From Rhizobiaceae bacterium (lineage in GTDB: Bacteria > Pseudomonadota > Alphaproteobacteria > Rhizobiales > Rhizobiaceae), in the NCBI GenBank assembly GCA_023953835.1, contig JAMLJB010000001.1, positions 3,712,140 through 3,776,139 of the forward strand: 64,000 nt of DNA, written 5' to 3'. Below, piece by piece: positions 48,328 through 57,356 of the stretch. Each line of letters opens with the position of its first letter. Position 1 is the stretch's first letter. The notes under the pieces are model-generated. The model worked only from the letters and a program-made list of their open reading frames with translations. It did not search any database and was not told the DNA's origin. A program made the translations under genes and the position numbers.

Positions 48328-49521
48328 ATGAACATGCAGGTTCTCGATGCGCGCCGTGATATGAGCGGCGGTTACAAGGTCGACGTCACACGCGGTGAAC
48401 GCATCGGCCGCGTCTCGTCCGAATGGTTCTCGCGCCCCGCCGACGAGCGCTACCTGTCCCTGTCGGAGCTGGCCCAGTCGGTACGCGACCGCGCCGATCG
48501 CAGCCGCACCCACGTGGTGGAAAGCGCCCTGGTCCATGTCGAGGCCAATCGCAACGATCCGGAGCGACTGGTGCTGGTGCTGCCCAGCGCTGACGCACCC
48601 GTCGCGCCGACGCATTGGTCCTTCGGTCAACTCGCCAGCCTGGTCGGCGCACCCGCGGCCTATCTGCGCCAGCTCCCCGCCGCGCTCGCCGGCATCAATC
48701 TGCAATACGGCCTGACCTCCAACCGGGCCGAGCAGATCAAGACCCTCGAAACCGACGATGGTCGCCTTGAACTGCGCGCCGTGACTGGCCCTGACTACGG
48801 ACGCATCTTCGACCACGAGCTGGTCGAGGCGGTGCAGCGCATCGCCGGCAATGGCACAGGCGATACGCGCTGGAAGGTACCGGGCGTGCTCGACTGGTCG
48901 ACCGGCGTTTACAATCCCCGCGTCGATATCAGCAGGGACACGACGACGCTCTACGCCTCGGATCGGGACGTCTTCCTCTTTCTCGTGGACGATCTGAATC
49001 CGATAGAAGCCGGCCGTCTGCCGGATGGATCGCCTGACCTGTTCTTCCGCGGCTTCTACTGCTGGAACTCGGAAGTCGGGGCCAAGACGTTCGGCATGGC
49101 GAGCTTCTATCTGCGCGCCGTTTGCCAAAACCGCAATTTGTGGGGCGTTGAGGATTTCGAGGAAATCACCATCCGCCACAGCAAATATGCCGCCAACCGC
49201 TTCGCCCACGAGGCGGCGCCGGCGCTGCTGAACTTCGCGAACTCCTCGCCCATGCCCTTCGTCAACGGCATCAAGGCTGCCCGTGAACGGATCGTCGCCA
49301 GGACCGACGAGGACCGGACCGACTTCCTGCGCCGTCGCGGTTTTTCCAAGGCCGAGACCGGCAAGATCATCGACGCGGTATTGGCTGAGGAAGGCCGCCC
49401 GCCCGAAAGCATCTTTGATTTCGTGCAGGGCATCACCGCCGTCGCGCGTGACAAGCCGCATCAGGACGCCCGCCTCGACATGGAGGGCAAGGCGAAGAAG
49501 CTGCTCGACCGCGCCGCCTGA
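48328..49521 (+). CDS. DUF932 family ICE/plasmid backbone protein
   Basis: 397 residues from ATG 48328. DUF932 (phage/plasmid-like TIGR03299-type) proteins have stretches like those here: THWSFGQLASLVGAPAAYLRQLP (about 93-115), GRIFDHELVEAVQRIAG, RDVFLFLVDDLNPIEAG, RGFYCWNSEVGAKTFGMASFYLRAVCQNRNLW (about 237-270) and a helical tail. Found on many alphaproteobacterial plasmids and ICEs, function unknown; a role in replication or DNA protection is speculative. The longer frame start at 48196 lies in the structured leader and is rejected. Confidence 0.83.
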   Translation: MNMQVLDARRDMSGGYKVDVTRGERIGRVSSEWFSRPADERYLSLSELAQSVRDRADRSRTHVVESALVHVEANRNDPERLVLVLPSADAPVAPTHWSFGQLASLVGAPAAYLRQLPAALAGINLQYGLTSNRAEQIKTLETDDGRLELRAVTGPDYGRIFDHELVEAVQRIAGNGTGDTRWKVPGVLDWSTGVYNPRVDISRDTTTLYASDRDVFLFLVDDLNPIEAGRLPDGSPDLFFRGFYCWNSEVGAKTFGMASFYLRAVCQNRNLWGVEDFEEITIRHSKYAANRFAHEAAPALLNFANSSPMPFVNGIKAARERIVARTDEDRTDFLRRRGFSKAETGKIIDAVLAEEGRPPESIFDFVQGITAVARDKPHQDARLDMEGKAKKLLDRAA

Positions 49522-49530
49522 CTGCCGCGA

Positions 49531-49564
49531 AGCCGGAGATGCGGATTTCCGTGTCTCCGGCTTT
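49531..49564 (+). terminator. Hairpin terminator after DUF932 gene
   Basis: AGCCGGAGA (49531-49539) pairs with TCTCCGGCT (49554-49562), followed by only a short T stretch (TTTA). Nine perfect base pairs just after the stop codon make an intrinsic terminator or attenuator likely, of moderate strength. Confidence 0.7.
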
Positions 49565-49575
49565 ACGCTTTCCTT

Positions 49576-49693
49576 ATCTGCGTTCCCACACCGTGGCGCT
49601 GCCCCCTTTAGAGGAAGAGGGCGGCGCTTCGCTTCGTGACGGGTTGGAGGTCGAGAGAGAGGCTCCCGGCCGCCCGTCGCGGAGTATATCCCG
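49576..49693 (+). promoter_or_regulatory. Structured leader (family 1, copy B) of ParB-like gene
   Basis: Contains a GCGCTGCCCCCTT/AAGAGGGCGGCGC-type stem (about 49596-49628), then GACGGG (49638-49643) pairing with CCCGTC (49673-49678), enclosing GAGAGAGGCTCCCG (49655-49668). That 14-mer, the outer stem, the 15-base distance from stem to ATG and the GGAG placement are the same as in copy A before DUF932. The shared design implies a common cis-regulator or translation control for backbone genes. Confidence 0.65.
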
Positions 49694-51835
49694 ATGGCTA
49701 CTGCCGTTCAGAAGATCACCCTGTCGTCCTCGCGCGACATCCCCTTCAACAAGCTGGTGCTCAGCCAGTCCAATGTCCGGCGCATCAAGGCCGGCGTCTC
49801 GATCGAGGATCTGGCGGCCTCGATTGCCCGTCGCGGCCTGATCCAGAGCATCAGCGTCTTTCCGGTCATCGATGCCGAGGGCAACGAGACCGGCATGTTC
49901 GAGGTGCCCGCCGGCGGCCGCCGCTTCCGCGCGCTGGAAATGCTGGTCAAGCAGAAGTGCCTCGCCAAGACTGCGCCGGTCCCCTGTGTCGTGCGCGAGC
50001 GCGACGGCGCGATCCTCGCCGAGGAAGTCTCGCTCGCCGAGAATATCGAACGCGCCCCGCTCCATCCTCTCGATCAGTTCCGGGCCTTTCAGGACATGCG
50101 CGCCAGGGGCATGACCGAGGAGGAGATCGCCGCCGCCTTCTTCGTCTCGGCCCAGGTCGTGAAGCAGCGGCTGCGGCTTGCCTCTGTCTCGCCGGCGCTG
50201 CTCGACATCTATGCCGATGACGGCATGACGCTGGAGCAGCTGATGGCCTTCACAGTTTCCGGCGACCATGACCGCCAGCAGCAGGTCTGGGATGCGGTCA
50301 AGGATTCTTGGTCGAAGGAGCCCTATCAGATCCGCCGGATGTTGACCGAGACCACGGTGCGCGCCTCGGACAAGCGCGCCGTATTCATCGGCCTCGACGC
50401 CTATGAGGCGGCCGGCGGCGTCATCATGCGCGACCTGTTCCAGTCCGACGATGGCGGCTGGCTTCAGGACGTGGCGCTGCTCGACCGGCTGGTCGCCGAG
50501 AAGCTGAAGGCCGAGGCGGAGACCATCGCAGCCGAAGGCTGGAAGTGGATCGAGGTCGCCGTCAGCTTCCCCTATGGCGCGACCCATGGCCTGCGGGCGC
50601 TGGAAGGCGAGCCGCTTGACCTGAGCATCGACGAACAGGCGACGATCGAGGCGCTTCACGCCGAATATCAGAAGCTCGAGGCCGAGTATGAAGGCGCCGA
50701 CGAACTGCCGGACGAGGTCGATCAGCGCCTCGGCGAAATCGAGACCGCCCTTGCGGCCTTCGACGAACGTCCCATCCGCTTCGAACCCGCAGACATCGCC
50801 CGCGCTGGCGCCTTCGTCAGCATCGGCCATGACGGCCGGCTCGACGTCGAACGCGGCTATGTCCGCCCCGAGGACGAGGCACCCGAACCGGCGGACAGCA
50901 GCCAGGACGGCGAGACCGGCGACGGTGCGCATGATCGGGCTGATCCGCGTGTCCAGCGCGCCGTCATCGCCATCGGCGGCGAACCGGCGGACAGCGAGGA
51001 CGATGAGGAAGCCGCGATCAAGCCGTTGCCCGATCGTCTGGTCACCGAGTTGACCGCGCACCGGACGCTGGCGCTGCGCAACGCGCTCGCCGAGCATCCG
51101 CAGGTCGCCATGACGGCGTTGCTGCACAAGCTGGTCTCGGACACCTTCCACCATCGCATGTACAAAGGCGCGCTGGAGGCGAGCGTCAATCACGTCTTCT
51201 TCCCCATCCAGGACGAGGGGCTGAGGGACAGCCCGCCGGCCCGCATGGTGCAGGAGCGTGACGAAGCCTGGGCCGGTGACATCCCTGCCGACGACCAGGC
51301 GCTGTGGGACTGGCTGGCGGGGCTCGACGACACGAGCCGCATGGCGCTGCTCGCCCATTGCGTCAGCTATGGCGTCAACGCGCTTTACGAGAAGCCCAAC
51401 CCCTATGGCGGTAACGGCGTCTCGCAGCACACGCTGGACATGCGGCTTGCCCAGGCCGACCGGCTGGCGCGCGCGACAGGTCTCGACATGGTCGAGGTCG
51501 GCTGGCGGCCCACGGTCGGCAACTATCTCGGCCGCGTCACCAAGCCGCGCATTCTGGAAGCGGTACGCGAGGGCGCGGGCGAACAGGCCGCGCAGCTCAT
51601 CGACCACCTGAAGAAGGGCGACATGGCGAAGGAGGCCGAGCGCCTGCTGGCCGACACCGGCTGGCTGCCCGAGCCGCTGCGCCTTGCAGCCGAGGCCGAA
51701 ACCGCCACGCCCGAGGTCGATGCGGGTGGCGAAGATGACGGGGCCGACCTGCCGGCTTTCCTCATCGAAGGCGACGAGGATGAAGGCGTCACCGAAGACG
51801 AGGACGAAGAATTCCACGCCATCGCGGCCGAATGA
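49694..51835 (+). CDS. ParB/RepB/Spo0J-like nuclease-domain protein
   Basis: 713 residues. N-terminal ParB domain: IPFNKLVLSQSNVRRIKAGVSIEDLAASIARRGLIQSISV (about 17-56), AGGRRFRALEML (about 74-85), AEEVSLAENIERAPLHPLDQFRAF (about 110-133), then an HTH (MTEEEIAAAFFVSAQVVKQRLRLASVSPAL). The long C-terminal part is acidic (DEAPEPADSSQDGETGD...; tail rich in Asp/Glu), unlike short segregation ParB. Such large ParB-like proteins mark alphaproteobacterial ICE backbones and may act in element maintenance; no parA is adjacent. Confidence 0.87.
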   Translation: MATAVQKITLSSSRDIPFNKLVLSQSNVRRIKAGVSIEDLAASIARRGLIQSISVFPVIDAEGNETGMFEVPAGGRRFRALEMLVKQKCLAKTAPVPCVVRERDGAILAEEVSLAENIERAPLHPLDQFRAFQDMRARGMTEEEIAAAFFVSAQVVKQRLRLASVSPALLDIYADDGMTLEQLMAFTVSGDHDRQQQVWDAVKDSWSKEPYQIRRMLTETTVRASDKRAVFIGLDAYEAAGGVIMRDLFQSDDGGWLQDVALLDRLVAEKLKAEAETIAAEGWKWIEVAVSFPYGATHGLRALEGEPLDLSIDEQATIEALHAEYQKLEAEYEGADELPDEVDQRLGEIETALAAFDERPIRFEPADIARAGAFVSIGHDGRLDVERGYVRPEDEAPEPADSSQDGETGDGAHDRADPRVQRAVIAIGGEPADSEDDEEAAIKPLPDRLVTELTAHRTLALRNALAEHPQVAMTALLHKLVSDTFHHRMYKGALEASVNHVFFPIQDEGLRDSPPARMVQERDEAWAGDIPADDQALWDWLAGLDDTSRMALLAHCVSYGVNALYEKPNPYGGNGVSQHTLDMRLAQADRLARATGLDMVEVGWRPTVGNYLGRVTKPRILEAVREGAGEQAAQLIDHLKKGDMAKEAERLLADTGWLPEPLRLAAEAETATPEVDAGGEDDGADLPAFLIEGDEDEGVTEDEDEEFHAIAAE

Positions 51836-51884
51836 TCACAAGAAGCGGGGTGGTCGCAGCCGCCCCGCCCCAATCCCTTCAATC

Positions 51885-51912
51885 GAGCCCGGCCATCGCG
51901 CCGGGCTCTTTT
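51885..51912 (+). terminator. Intrinsic terminator after ParB-like gene
   Basis: GAGCCCGGC-CATCGC-GCCGGGCTC followed by TTTT. Strong 9-bp stem, 50 bases after the ParB-like stop. It lies only 17 bases before the ATG of the next gene, leaving no room for a separate promoter, so the following genes depend on readthrough or on a promoter inside the ParB-like gene. Confidence 0.88.
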
Positions 51913-51929
51913 CGTTTCAGGAACCGGAC

Positions 51930-52343
51930 ATGGCCGACTATTTCACCCATTTCTCGTGCCTGCTCGATGTCGGCACGCCTCAGAATGCCGCCCGCGCACT
52001 CGATCTCTACAATGCCCTGTCGGAGGAAGGCGCCTCGGAGGAACCGCCCTCGGACGGCTTCGCCCTGTCGATCCAGCCGGAACATGGCGGCACGACCTTG
52101 TGGCTACGCGACGACGTCACTGGCGATCCCGAACGCCTGATCCGGTTCGTCAGGCGCTGCGCCAAGGAATTCGGACTGACCGGGCGCTGGGGTTTTCAGT
52201 ACGCCAACACCTGCTCACATCCACGCGTCAACGCCTTCGGCGGCGGTGCCCATGTGCTCGATCTCGCGACCGGCGAGACCATCGCCTGGACCTACACCCA
52301 TGGCTGGCTGGACGATCATCTTGCCGAGGGAGGCGGACAATGA
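51930..52343 (+). CDS. Hypothetical ICE backbone protein, first of a trio
   Basis: 137 residues from ATG 51930 with AGGAA ahead of it. Not recognised by name. Begins MADYFTHFSCLLDVGTPQNAARALDLYNAL and has LRDDVTGDPERLIRFVRRCAKEFGLTGRWGFQYANTCSHPRVNAFGGGAHVLDL. Soluble, mixed alpha/beta, no signal. It directly follows a terminator and overlaps the next gene by 4 bases (ATGA), so the three small genes form one translationally coupled unit. Confidence 0.7.
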   Translation: MADYFTHFSCLLDVGTPQNAARALDLYNALSEEGASEEPPSDGFALSIQPEHGGTTLWLRDDVTGDPERLIRFVRRCAKEFGLTGRWGFQYANTCSHPRVNAFGGGAHVLDLATGETIAWTYTHGWLDDHLAEGGGQ

Positions 52344-52606
52344 GCATTCCCGATCATGCCCGCGCCAATTTCCAGACCCTTCTGCGCGCCGCGGAAAACG
52401 GCCACCTCGCATTGATAGAATGCGCCGACGCTATGACTGGCGAACCACGCTACGTCATCTGCGCCGTGGGGAGAGAGGATGGCGGTTTTGTCTTCACGCC
52501 TTTCGGGCATCTTGCCGACGGCAATCCTTACGATGCCTATCTGCCCCCCGCCCCTGGTGATCCCACCGGCTCCATCTATCCCCATACGCCGGGAGAGGCG
52601 CCATGA
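52340..52606 (+). CDS. Small hypothetical ICE protein, second of trio
   Basis: 88 residues starting MSIPDHARANFQTLLRAAENGHLALIECADAMTGEPRYVICAVGREDGGFVFTPFGHLADGNPYDAY. Short proteins with this N-terminus are common on alphaproteobacterial plasmids and ICEs; no function is known to me. Overlaps both neighbours as ATGA. Confidence 0.72.
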   Translation: MSIPDHARANFQTLLRAAENGHLALIECADAMTGEPRYVICAVGREDGGFVFTPFGHLADGNPYDAYLPPAPGDPTGSIYPHTPGEAP

Positions 52607-52893
52607 TGGACATCGACGCCATCTTCGCCGCCGATCACGAGCGACCGCCCACGGAGCGGTCGCTTCCCTGGTCAGAGACCAGAGACGGCATCACCGTCAT
52701 CGTGGAGCCTAAGCCGCGTTGGGCCAGCGACATGCGGGCCTTCCGGACAGAGGCTCGCGAATATTGCGCCTATGCCGATTGGACGGCGAATGGCGCGCGC
52801 GCCCGCTTCTTCGAGCACATCGACACCAGCGGCGATGACCTGATCCGCAAAGCGCGCAGGCTCATCGCCAGCGAGATCGCGAACGGACACTGA
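52603..52893 (+). CDS. Small hypothetical ICE protein, third of trio
   Basis: 96 residues. Acidic N-terminus (DIDAIFAADHERPPTERSLPWSETRDG) and a helical remainder with WASDMRAFRTEAREYCAYADW. Unknown family. The stop is followed 12 bases later by a strong terminator that closes the trio. Confidence 0.68.
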   Translation: MMDIDAIFAADHERPPTERSLPWSETRDGITVIVEPKPRWASDMRAFRTEAREYCAYADWTANGARARFFEHIDTSGDDLIRKARRLIASEIANGH

Positions 52894-52905
52894 AACCGAC
52901 ACATC

Positions 52906-52939
52906 AAAGCGCCCCTGTCGCTCGACCGGGGCGCTTTTT
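52906..52939 (+). terminator. Strong intrinsic terminator
   Basis: AAAGCGCCCC (52906-52915) pairs with GGGGCGCTTT (52928-52937), ending in a five-T run. It separates the small-gene trio from the strawberry-notch operon leader. Confidence 0.92.
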
Positions 52940-53057
52940 CATGCCGGCAGGGAAGATCGTTCGAGAGCGAGAGGGCCGCCGGGACGGGGTGAGCCCGGGC
53001 GGTCAAGAGAGAGCGTCGTTCGGGCTTGCCGTTCCCGCTCTCCCGAGGTTTCAATCC
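52940..53057 (+). promoter_or_regulatory. Structured leader (family 1-like, copy C) of methylase/helicase gene
   Basis: A long nested hairpin: GAGAGCG (52963-52969) with CGCTCTC (53036-53042); GGGACGG (52981-52987) with CCGTTCCC (53029-53036, one bulge); AGCCCG with CGGGCT around an apex containing AAGAGAGAGCG. The stem ends 15 bases before the ATG and is followed by GAGG, the same geometry as copies A and B, although primary sequence differs except for the GAGAGAG apex. Confidence 0.55.
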
Positions 53058-56000
53058 ATGAACATCATGTCGCCCGTGGCCGTTCCGGCTGCGCCTATCC
53101 TCCATGCATCCGCCGTCATCGCCGCCGCTCATCAAATTCTCGCTTTGCTGGAACGCGGGCGGCGGATCGATAGCACCGTGCTCCGCGCCGCCATGGAATC
53201 GGCCTTCGGCGCGTCCGACGCTGCCGGCGCCTGGGACTGGAAGACCGCCTATGACGCGTGCGAGGTGGCAACTGTCCTCTTCCTGCGCAAATACGGAAAG
53301 GCACTTTTTCGCAAATCCGGCTCTCCGGTATCCCGGCTTTCCGCCCTGACGAAGGTGACGGGCCTTCTGCCGACCCACACCCGCCGCTCGCAGGAAACGC
53401 AGGCCTTCCAGCAATTCTCGACGCCGGTCCCGCTCGGCCTCGCGGCGGTCACCGCCGCGGCCTTGTCGCCAACCGACCGCGTGCTCGAACCCTCGGCCGG
53501 CACCGGCCTGCTGGCCATCCTCGCCGAGACCGCAGGCGCTTCCGTCATCCTCAACGAGTTGGCCGAGACCCGCGCCGATTTTCTCGCCTCCCTCTTTCCG
53601 GCCGTTCCCCTCACGCGCTTCGACGCGGCCCAGATCGACGATCATCTCGATCGCGCCGCCATTCCCAGCGTCGTCATCATGAACCCGCCGTTCTCTGTCA
53701 TGCCGAACGTCTCAAGTCGCGTGGCCGACGCTGCCTATCGCCATGTCGCCTCGGCGCTGGCTCGGCTCGCACCGGGCGGGCGGCTGGTGGCGATCACCGG
53801 CGCGAATTTCTCACCCGAGCAGCCGGCTTGGACCGCAAGCTTCCGTCGCCTGCAGGAGCGCGGGCGAGTCGTGTTCACCGCCGCGATCGCGGGCTCGGTC
53901 TATGCCAAGCATGGGACCACCATCGAGACGCGGCTGACCGTCATCGACAAGGCGCCGGCCGATGATCCTGGTCGCTTCCCCGAGTCCGCCGGGATCGCGC
54001 ACGACCTCGCGACTCTCCTCGGATGGATCGAACAGCAGGTGCCGCCGCGCATGGCGGTCTCACTGCGGAACACGGCCGCCGCGACGCCGCGCACCGTGCG
54101 CGGCTATCTCGCCCGCGCCGCCACCGCGCAGCCCGCCCGCCGTGTCGCCCAGCTCGAAGGGCAGCCGCTCTCCTACGAGACCATCGACTGGACGCCGCCG
54201 GAGAGCGGTCGCCTGACGGACTCGATCTACGAGCCCTATGCACTGCAGTCGATCAGCATCCCGGGCGCGCAATCGCACCCGACCAAGTTGGTGCAGTCGG
54301 CGGCGATGGCCTCGGTCGCGCCACCCAAGCCAAGCTATCGGCCGACGCTTCCGATCGAGATCATTCGCGACGGCATCTTGTCCGACGCCCAGCTCGAGAC
54401 GGTGATCTATGCCGGCGAGGCCCATAGCGAATATCTCGCCGGGACCTGGACCGTCGACGAGACCGGCGATCTCGTCACCGCCGCACCGGATGATGCACCG
54501 AAAACCGTCCGCTTCCGCAGGGGCTTCATGCTCGGCGACGGCACGGGGGCCGGCAAGGGCCGCCAATCGGCCGGCATCATCCTCGACAATTGGCTTCAGG
54601 GACGGCGCAAGGCGGTCTGGGTTTCCAAATCCGACAAGCTGCTCGAAGACGCCCAGCGCGACTGGTCGGCGCTCGGCATGGAGCGCCTGCTGGTCACGCC
54701 GCTATCGCGCTTCCCGCAAGGAACGTCGATCCGGCTGAACGAAGGCGTCCTATTCACCACCTATGCCACGCTACGGTCCGACGACCGCGGCGAAAAGCTT
54801 TCGCGCGTCAAGCAGATCGTCGAATGGTTGGGCTCCGATTTCGACGGAGTGATCATTTTCGACGAGAGCCACGCGATGCAGAACGCCGGCGGCGGCAAGG
54901 GAGAACGGGGCGATGTCGCGCCCTCGCAGCAGGGCCGTGCGGGCTTGCGCCTCCAGCACGCGCTGCCGAACTCCCGTGTCGTCTACGTCTCCGCAACCGG
55001 AGCGACCACCGTCCATAATCTCGCCTATGCCCAGCGACTTGGCCTTTGGGGCGGCGAGGATTTTCCCTTCGCCAACCGGGCCGAATTTGTCGAGGCGGTC
55101 GAGAATGGCGGTGTCGCGGCCATGGAAGTGCTCGCCCGCGACCTTCGCGCGGTCGGCCTCTATACCGCGCGCTCGCTCTCCTATGACGGCGTCGAATACG
55201 AGCTGGTCGAGCACCAGCTCACGCCCGAGCAGACCCGCATCTACGACGCCTATGCCGGCGCCTTCGCCATCATCCACAATCATCTCGACGCGGCGATGCA
55301 GGCCGCCAACATCACCGGCTCCGACGGGACGCTGAACCGGCAGGCGAAGTCCGCCGCCCGCTCGGCATTCGAAAGCGCCAAGCAGCGCTTCTTCGGTCAT
55401 CTCCTGACCAGCATGAAGACGCCGACGCTGATCCGTTCGATCGAGCGGGACCTGGCCGATGGGCACAGCGCCGTCATCCAGATCGTCTCGACCGGCGAAG
55501 CGCTGATGGAACGGCGTCTCGCCGAGATTTCGACCGAGGAATGGAACGACGTCCGCGTCGACATCACCCCGCGCGAATATGTCCTCGACTATCTCGCCCA
55601 TTCCTTCCCCGTGCAGCTCTACGAGCCGTTCTCAGACGGCGAGGGCAATCTGTCATCGCGCCCGGTCTATCGGGACGGGCAGCCGGTCGAAAGCCGCGAG
55701 GCCGTGGCCCGCCGCGACGAACTGATCGAGCATCTCGCCTCGCTGCCGCCGGTCCCCGGTGCGCTCGACCAGATCGTCCAGCGCTTCGGCACGGACATGG
55801 TCGCCGAGGTCACGGGCCGATCCCGCCGCATCGTGCGCAGGGGCGAGCGCTTCGCCGTCGAGACCCGCGCTGGCGCGGCCAATCTCGCCGAGACCGCTGC
55901 CTTCATGGATGACGACAAGCGCATCCTCGTCTTCTCGGACGCCGGCGGCACCGGTCGCAGCTACCACGCCGATCTCGCGGCGAAGAACCAGCGGCTCCGC

Positions 56001-57356
56001 GTCCATTATCTGCTGGAACCGGGCTGGAAGGCCGACGCTGCGATCCAGGGGCTCGGCCGCACCAACCGCACCAATCAGGCGCAACCGCCGCTGTTCCGGC
56101 CGATCGCCACCGACGTGAAGGCCGAGAAGCGCTTCCTCTCGACCATCGCGCGGCGGCTCGACACGCTCGGGGCCATCACGCGCGGGCAGCGCCAGACCGG
56201 AGGACAGGGCCTGTTCCGGCCTGAGGATAATCTCGAAAGCCCCTATGCCCGCGATGCGCTCCGCCAACTCTACCTGCTGCTCGTGCGCGGCAAGGTGGAA
56301 GGCTGCTCGCTTGCCCGCTTCGAAGCCGCCACCGGCCTCAAGCTGATGGACGACAATGGCATCAAGGATGAATTGCCGCCGATCACCACCTTCCTCAACC
56401 GGCTGCTGGCGCTGACCATCGAGCTTCAGGGCATCCTGTTCACGGCGTTCGAGCAGCTCCTCGCCGCCAAGGTCGAAGGCGCCATCCGTGCCGGTGTCTA
56501 TGATCTCGGGCTGGAGACGCTCCAGGCCGAGAGCTTCGTCGTCACCGGCAGCCAGGTCATCCATAATCATCCGGGCACCGGAGCGGAAACCCGGCTGCTG
56601 ACCATCACCCGGCGCGAACGCAACCGGCCGCTGGCTTTGGCCGCCGCGCTCGATCAGCTTTCCGATCCCCGCGCTCGGCTATTGGTCAATGCCCGTTCGC
56701 ACCGCGCCGCCGTGCAGGTGCCGGCGCCATCGATGATGCTTGACGACGGCGAGATCGAGCGCCGTGTTTGCCTGATCCGGCCGATGGAGCAGCACTATTC
56801 CCCGCTGCGCATGATGGAGGAGAGCCATTGGGAGGACGCCGACCGCGATGCGTTTGCGACTGCGTGGAACGCGGAACTGGCTGACGTGCCGGAGTTTGCC
56901 GACAGTACCATCCATATCGTCGCCGGCCTGCTGCTGCCGATCTGGAAGCGCCTGCCGGACGAGTCGACGCGGGTCTATCGGCTCCAGACCGACGAAGGCG
57001 AACGGATCATCGGCCGCCGTGTCTCGCATGCCTGGGCGGCGAACGCCACCTCGACCGGAACGGCCAGCCTGTCGGCCGAGGATGCCCATGCGGCGCTGAT
57101 CGACGGAAAGACCATTCTTGACCTTGCCGAGGGGCTCCAGCTTCGCCGCGTGCGCGTCATGGGCGCTAATCGGATCGAGCTTTCCGGCTTCACCGACTCC
57201 ATGCGGGAGCGGTTGCGGGCCTATGGCCTGTTCAGCGAGATCATCTCGTGGAAGCTGCGCTTCTTCGTGCCGATCGACGCCTCCGGACTGGCGGTGCTCG
57301 CTCGTGTTCTCGACACCTATCCGATCGTGCGCATCGCAGAACGGGAGGCAGCATGA
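53058..57356 (+). CDS. Strawberry-notch-type helicase fused to N-terminal SAM methyltransferase
   Basis: 1432 residues from ATG 53058 (the frame opens at 52941, inside the leader). Methyltransferase: VLEPSAGTGLLAILAE (motif I, about 141-156) and VIMNPPFSV (motif IV, about 206-214). Helicase: MLGDGTGAGKGRQSAG (Walker A, about 491-506), IIFDESHAMQNAGG (DExH, about 600), VYVSATGATTVHN, and a C-terminal lobe with GLGRTNRTNQAQPPLF (motif VI, about 997). This fusion is a standard backbone protein of large plasmids and ICEs, probably for DNA modification and remodelling on entry or in replication. The stop overlaps the Toprim gene (ATGA). Confidence 0.88.
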   Translation: MNIMSPVAVPAAPILHASAVIAAAHQILALLERGRRIDSTVLRAAMESAFGASDAAGAWDWKTAYDACEVATVLFLRKYGKALFRKSGSPVSRLSALTKVTGLLPTHTRRSQETQAFQQFSTPVPLGLAAVTAAALSPTDRVLEPSAGTGLLAILAETAGASVILNELAETRADFLASLFPAVPLTRFDAAQIDDHLDRAAIPSVVIMNPPFSVMPNVSSRVADAAYRHVASALARLAPGGRLVAITGANFSPEQPAWTASFRRLQERGRVVFTAAIAGSVYAKHGTTIETRLTVIDKAPADDPGRFPESAGIAHDLATLLGWIEQQVPPRMAVSLRNTAAATPRTVRGYLARAATAQPARRVAQLEGQPLSYETIDWTPPESGRLTDSIYEPYALQSISIPGAQSHPTKLVQSAAMASVAPPKPSYRPTLPIEIIRDGILSDAQLETVIYAGEAHSEYLAGTWTVDETGDLVTAAPDDAPKTVRFRRGFMLGDGTGAGKGRQSAGIILDNWLQGRRKAVWVSKSDKLLEDAQRDWSALGMERLLVTPLSRFPQGTSIRLNEGVLFTTYATLRSDDRGEKLSRVKQIVEWLGSDFDGVIIFDESHAMQNAGGGKGERGDVAPSQQGRAGLRLQHALPNSRVVYVSATGATTVHNLAYAQRLGLWGGEDFPFANRAEFVEAVENGGVAAMEVLARDLRAVGLYTARSLSYDGVEYELVEHQLTPEQTRIYDAYAGAFAIIHNHLDAAMQAANITGSDGTLNRQAKSAARSAFESAKQRFFGHLLTSMKTPTLIRSIERDLADGHSAVIQIVSTGEALMERRLAEISTEEWNDVRVDITPREYVLDYLAHSFPVQLYEPFSDGEGNLSSRPVYRDGQPVESREAVARRDELIEHLASLPPVPGALDQIVQRFGTDMVAEVTGRSRRIVRRGERFAVETRAGAANLAETAAFMDDDKRILVFSDAGGTGRSYHADLAAKNQRLRVHYLLEPGWKADAAIQGLGRTNRTNQAQPPLFRPIATDVKAEKRFLSTIARRLDTLGAITRGQRQTGGQGLFRPEDNLESPYARDALRQLYLLLVRGKVEGCSLARFEAATGLKLMDDNGIKDELPPITTFLNRLLALTIELQGILFTAFEQLLAAKVEGAIRAGVYDLGLETLQAESFVVTGSQVIHNHPGTGAETRLLTITRRERNRPLALAAALDQLSDPRARLLVNARSHRAAVQVPAPSMMLDDGEIERRVCLIRPMEQHYSPLRMMEESHWEDADRDAFATAWNAELADVPEFADSTIHIVAGLLLPIWKRLPDESTRVYRLQTDEGERIIGRRVSHAWAANATSTGTASLSAEDAHAALIDGKTILDLAEGLQLRRVRVMGANRIELSGFTDSMRERLRAYGLFSEIISWKLRFFVPIDASGLAVLARVLDTYPIVRIAEREAA

